Source of the DNA: an uncultured Roseiflexaceae bacterium
Lineage (GTDB): Bacteria; Chloroflexota; Chloroflexia; Chloroflexales; Roseiflexaceae
DNA: 8,198 nt
Reading direction: 5' to 3'
Assembly: GCA_903868295.1 (NCBI GenBank)
Contig: CAIPUQ010000539.1
Coordinates: forward strand, 1 to 8,198
Under the pieces are notes generated by a model. That model saw only the letters and a program-made list of their open reading frames with translations, had not been told where the DNA came from and ran no database searches. Of this stretch, positions 5,718 to 8,198 are shown one piece after another. Every line of letters starts with the position of its first letter. Within the stretch, counting starts at the first letter, position 1. Made by a program: the position numbers and the translations under genes.

Positions 5718-6842
5718 ATGCACAATCCGATTGCTTCGTTGCTCCGTGCAGATATTGCTGGTTTTGCTCCATACACCCCGATTGTTCCCCTCGACGTGCT
5801 TGCACTGCGACTCGGGCTTCCGCTTGCGGATCTTATCAAACTCGACGCCAACGAAAACCCTTACGGGCCGACGGCAGCCACTCGAGCAGCCCTCGCGCAG
5901 CTGGCTACCGAAACCGGCGCACGCACGCAAACTGCACTCTATCCAGACCCAGATACCACCAGCCTGCGCGCTGCTATTGGAACGCACCTCGGGCAATCAC
6001 CCGATCGCATCATCTGCGGCAATGGGTCTGACGAAATCATCGATGTGCTGATGCGGGCCACCATTACCCCTGGAGCGGCTGTGGTAGATGCAACACCCAC
6101 GTTTGGGATGTATGCCTACAGCACACACCTTTATCAAGGGACCTACATCGAAGTCCCGCGGACTGCGTCGTTTGCTATCGATATTGATCAGATGCGGGCA
6201 GCCATTACGCGCCATCAGGCCAAAATCGTCATTCTGGCTGCGCCGAACAACCCAACCGGCAACCCGCTTACCCGGGACGAACTGCTGGCCCTCCTCGATT
6301 TGCCGCTCATCGTCGTATCCGATGAAGCATACGCCGAGTTCAGCGGCATCAGTTTTGTGGATCTCATCGACTCCCACCCCAACCTCGTCGTATTGCGCAC
6401 CTTCAGCAAATGGGCAGGCCTGGCGGGTCTCCGGGTTGGGTACGGAGTCATGCACGAGACCCTGGCAGCAGAGCTCCGCAAAATCAAGCCGCCATACACC
6501 GTCAATGTGGCTGCAGATGTTGCTGCCACTGCAGCAATCCGTGATTATGCGTCGATGCAGCCACTCCTTCAACAAATCTGTCAAGACCGCGATGCGTTTG
6601 CGGCACAACTCACGAGCCTCGGGTGCGAAGTCTACCCGAGTGTCGCCAACTTTCTGTTGGTTCGTACGCCCGTTTCAGCACTGGCCGTTCGTGATGCGCT
6701 CATGAAGGCTGGCATTCTGATCCGCTACTTCCCCAAGCCACGACTCGCGGATTGCATCCGCATCAGTATCGGCACAACCGCCCAACACGAGCGTGTGTTG
6801 GATGTGTTAGAGACAATCTTCGTACAGCAGAAAGGGCAATAG
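5718..6842 (+). CDS. hisC: Histidinol-phosphate aminotransferase
   Basis: This encodes 374 residues, close to the normal size for HisC. It is a fold-type I PLP aminotransferase that converts imidazole-acetol phosphate plus glutamate to L-histidinol phosphate plus 2-oxoglutarate in the cytosol. Visible motifs are KLDANENPYGP (41-51), YPDP (75-78), GNGSDEIID (101-109), APNNPTGNP (175-183), SDEAYAEF (201-208) with Asp202 and Tyr205 around PLP, FSKWAGLAGLRVGYG (229-243) with the Schiff-base lysine Lys231 and phosphate-binding Arg239, RYFPKP (336-341), and IRISIGT (347-353) with the carboxylate-binding Arg348. The open frame extends upstream to 5520, but that part is antisense to the glycosyltransferase. 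The ATG at 5718 has AAGAG six nt upstream. The next gene, for the following pathway step, begins 4 bp after the stop, which supports histidine rather than aromatic amino acid specificity. Confidence 0.93.
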   Translation: MHNPIASLLRADIAGFAPYTPIVPLDVLALRLGLPLADLIKLDANENPYGPTAATRAALAQLATETGARTQTALYPDPDTTSLRAAIGTHLGQSPDRIICGNGSDEIIDVLMRATITPGAAVVDATPTFGMYAYSTHLYQGTYIEVPRTASFAIDIDQMRAAITRHQAKIVILAAPNNPTGNPLTRDELLALLDLPLIVVSDEAYAEFSGISFVDLIDSHPNLVVLRTFSKWAGLAGLRVGYGVMHETLAAELRKIKPPYTVNVAADVAATAAIRDYASMQPLLQQICQDRDAFAAQLTSLGCEVYPSVANFLLVRTPVSALAVRDALMKAGILIRYFPKPRLADCIRISIGTTAQHERVLDVLETIFVQQKGQ

Positions 6843-6846
6843 ACCA

Positions 6847-7623
6847 ATGAGCACCGAAGACCTTTCGCACGTACGTGAATTTGCCACCGAGCTTGCGTAT
6901 ATGGCCGGGAGAGTCACCCTTCGCTACTTTCAGACCGATGTCGGCGTTGAACTCAAAGAAGACCATTCGCCAGTCACTATTGCCGACCGTTCTGCCGAAC
7001 GCTTGATGCGTGAGATGATCGAGCAAAAATACCCACACCATAGTATTTTGGGCGAAGAAGAAGGCGAAACACGCCCTGGCGCGAGCTTTCGCTGGATTTT
7101 GGACCCGATCGACGGTACCAAATCATTCGTCGCTGGGGTCCCGATGTACACGGTTCTGGTCGGACTCGAACGTGAGGGTGTACCGGTCGTCGGCGCGGTG
7201 GCGATCCCCCCCAGCAACGAACTTATCAGTGCGGCGACAGGCCAGGGATGCTTGTGGAACGGCCGACGTGCACGTGCCAGCACCACCCGAGAGCTGTCGC
7301 AGGCAGTCATTTCGACCACTGATGTACAGCACATGTACGAAAACAACAAAGGTCCTGCATTTGACCGTCTGCGCAACCGTGCACGCATGGTCCGTGGGTG
7401 GGGCGATGCATACGGTCATATGCTGGTCGCAACCGGTCGGATCGACGTCATGCTCGATGCATTGATGAGCCCTTGGGACTGCGCTGCGCTCGTGCCGATC
7501 CTGCAAGAATCCGGTGCGACATTTACCGATTGGAACGGCGTTACCACGATATACGGTGGCAATGCGGTCAGCACCAACGGGTTTCTTTATGAGCAAGTCA
7601 TGCAGACCATACGCGGTGAATAA
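6847..7623 (+). CDS. hisN: Histidinol-phosphatase, inositol monophosphatase family (HisN type)
   Basis: This encodes 258 residues of the Mg2+-dependent IMPase fold. Metal and catalytic residues are visible: Asp47 in the TIADRSAE block, Glu70 and Glu71 in LGEEEGE, DPIDGT (86-91, with Asp86 and Asp89), and PWDCAA (209-214, with Asp211). The block GWGDAYGHMLVATGRIDV (184-201) is typical of histidinol-phosphate phosphatases of this superfamily rather than general inositol phosphatases. The enzyme would dephosphorylate L-histidinol phosphate, the product of HisC, to histidinol. The start is 4 bp after the hisC stop, with AAAGGG (6831-6836) as a somewhat distant ribosome-binding site. The tight spacing implies cotranscription and translational coupling. 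Inositol- or fructose-bisphosphatase activity cannot be excluded from the sequence alone, but the context favours HisN. Confidence 0.88.
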   Translation: MSTEDLSHVREFATELAYMAGRVTLRYFQTDVGVELKEDHSPVTIADRSAERLMREMIEQKYPHHSILGEEEGETRPGASFRWILDPIDGTKSFVAGVPMYTVLVGLEREGVPVVGAVAIPPSNELISAATGQGCLWNGRRARASTTRELSQAVISTTDVQHMYENNKGPAFDRLRNRARMVRGWGDAYGHMLVATGRIDVMLDALMSPWDCAALVPILQESGATFTDWNGVTTIYGGNAVSTNGFLYEQVMQTIRGE

Positions 7624-7641
7624 CGTGGAAGCGAGGATCCG

Positions 7642-8198
7642 ATGCGTGTCGTAGCACTCATTTTGGCTGGTGGTGAAGGCGCACGATTGAGTGTATTGTC
7701 CGAAAAACGGGCAAAACCATCAGTACCCTTTGCCGGCAAATTTCGCATCATCGACTTCCCGCTCTCAAATTGTGTGAACTCCGGCATTTTCGATGTCGCC
7801 GTTTTGACCCAATATCAGCCACACTCGCTCAATGGGCACATCGGCAACGGCCGTGCGTGGGACCTCGATCGCGGCAACGGCGGCGTCCAACTCCTGCAAC
7901 CCTATCAAGGCCGCAACGAACAAGGATGGTATCAAGGCACGTCTGATGCGGTCCTCCAAAATTTGAACTACATCCGTGAACGCCGTGCAGACCTGGTCGT
8001 AATCTTGTCGGGTGATCATATCTACAAGATGGATTATGCCCCGATGATCGAGTTCCATCTGCAACAAAAAGCCGATTTGACCGTTGGTGTGATGCATGTG
8101 GCCCTCGACGAAACCGATCGCTTTGGCATCATGACCGTCGACGACAGCATGCAAGTCGTAGCGTTCACCGAAAAGCCCAAGAAGCGCGACAAGGGAAC
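7642..8198 (+). CDS. glgC: Glucose-1-phosphate adenylyltransferase, N-terminal part (runs off window)
   Basis: The first 185 residues are present, and the full protein is usually a little over 400. This is the nucleotidyltransferase domain that makes ADP-glucose from ATP and glucose-1-phosphate for glycogen synthesis. Motifs are LAGGEGARL (8-16, the nucleotide loop), KRAKPSVPFAGKFRIIDFPL (22-41), SNCVNSG (42-48), WYQGTSDAV (96-104), GDHIYKMDY (124-132) and EKP (177-179). The loop has Glu where enterobacterial GlgC has Arg (GGRG). I recall the same variant in Chloroflexi enzymes. A GAGGA ribosome-binding site (7633-7637) lies 4 nt before the ATG. The gene starts 18 bp after hisN on the same strand, so it is probably in the same transcript despite the different pathway. 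GlgD-like regulatory forms are less likely because the catalytic motifs are intact. Confidence 0.93.
   Translation, partial: MRVVALILAGGEGARLSVLSEKRAKPSVPFAGKFRIIDFPLSNCVNSGIFDVAVLTQYQPHSLNGHIGNGRAWDLDRGNGGVQLLQPYQGRNEQGWYQGTSDAVLQNLNYIRERRADLVVILSGDHIYKMDYAPMIEFHLQQKADLTVGVMHVALDETDRFGIMTVDDSMQVVAFTEKPKKRDKG

Overview
The window is ordinary-looking chromosomal DNA of moderately high G+C with tightly packed genes. The gene content points to a bacterium of the Chloroflexota: a fused rhamnulose-phosphate aldolase/short-chain dehydrogenase (RhaEW type), a GlgC with LAGGEGARL and WYQGTSDAV motifs, and a hisC-hisN pair. This placement is inferred from remembered family resemblance, not from a search. 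I see no mobile element, CRISPR array, tRNA or rRNA.

Layout. Bases 2-88 look like the last codons of a rightward gene that begins outside the window. A long hairpin (110-153) separates it from a convergent leftward gene (209-1561) for an M24 peptidase-fold protein that lacks part of the usual metal-ligand set. This gene is divergent from a rightward pair: rhaEW (1765-3828), a two-domain class II aldolase plus SDR dehydrogenase, and a Gfo/Idh/MocA oxidoreductase (3845-4810) 16 bp downstream. The 203-bp divergent gap holds promoter-like boxes for both sides and several operator-like repeats. The pair ends at a textbook bidirectional terminator (4829-4861), shared with a convergent leftward family 2 glycosyltransferase (4883-5602).

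The glycosyltransferase is divergent from a second rightward operon: hisC (5718-6842), hisN-type histidinol phosphatase (6847-7623) and glgC (7642 to the window end, truncated). HisC and HisN catalyse consecutive steps of histidine synthesis. GlgC makes ADP-glucose for glycogen. The 115-bp gap between the glycosyltransferase and hisC is a nearly mirror-symmetric divergent promoter built around a perfect 12-bp palindrome.

Working together: the left half looks like a sugar-catabolism module (deoxyhexose-phosphate cleavage, aldehyde oxidation, another sugar or polyol dehydrogenase, and an M24-like protein of unknown role). The right half is amino-acid biosynthesis and carbon storage. I found no convincing completely new system. 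The most interesting points are the non-canonical M24 protein facing rhaEW, the two structured divergent control regions, and a recurring extended -10 element (TGGTAT-type) 27-33 nt before start codons.
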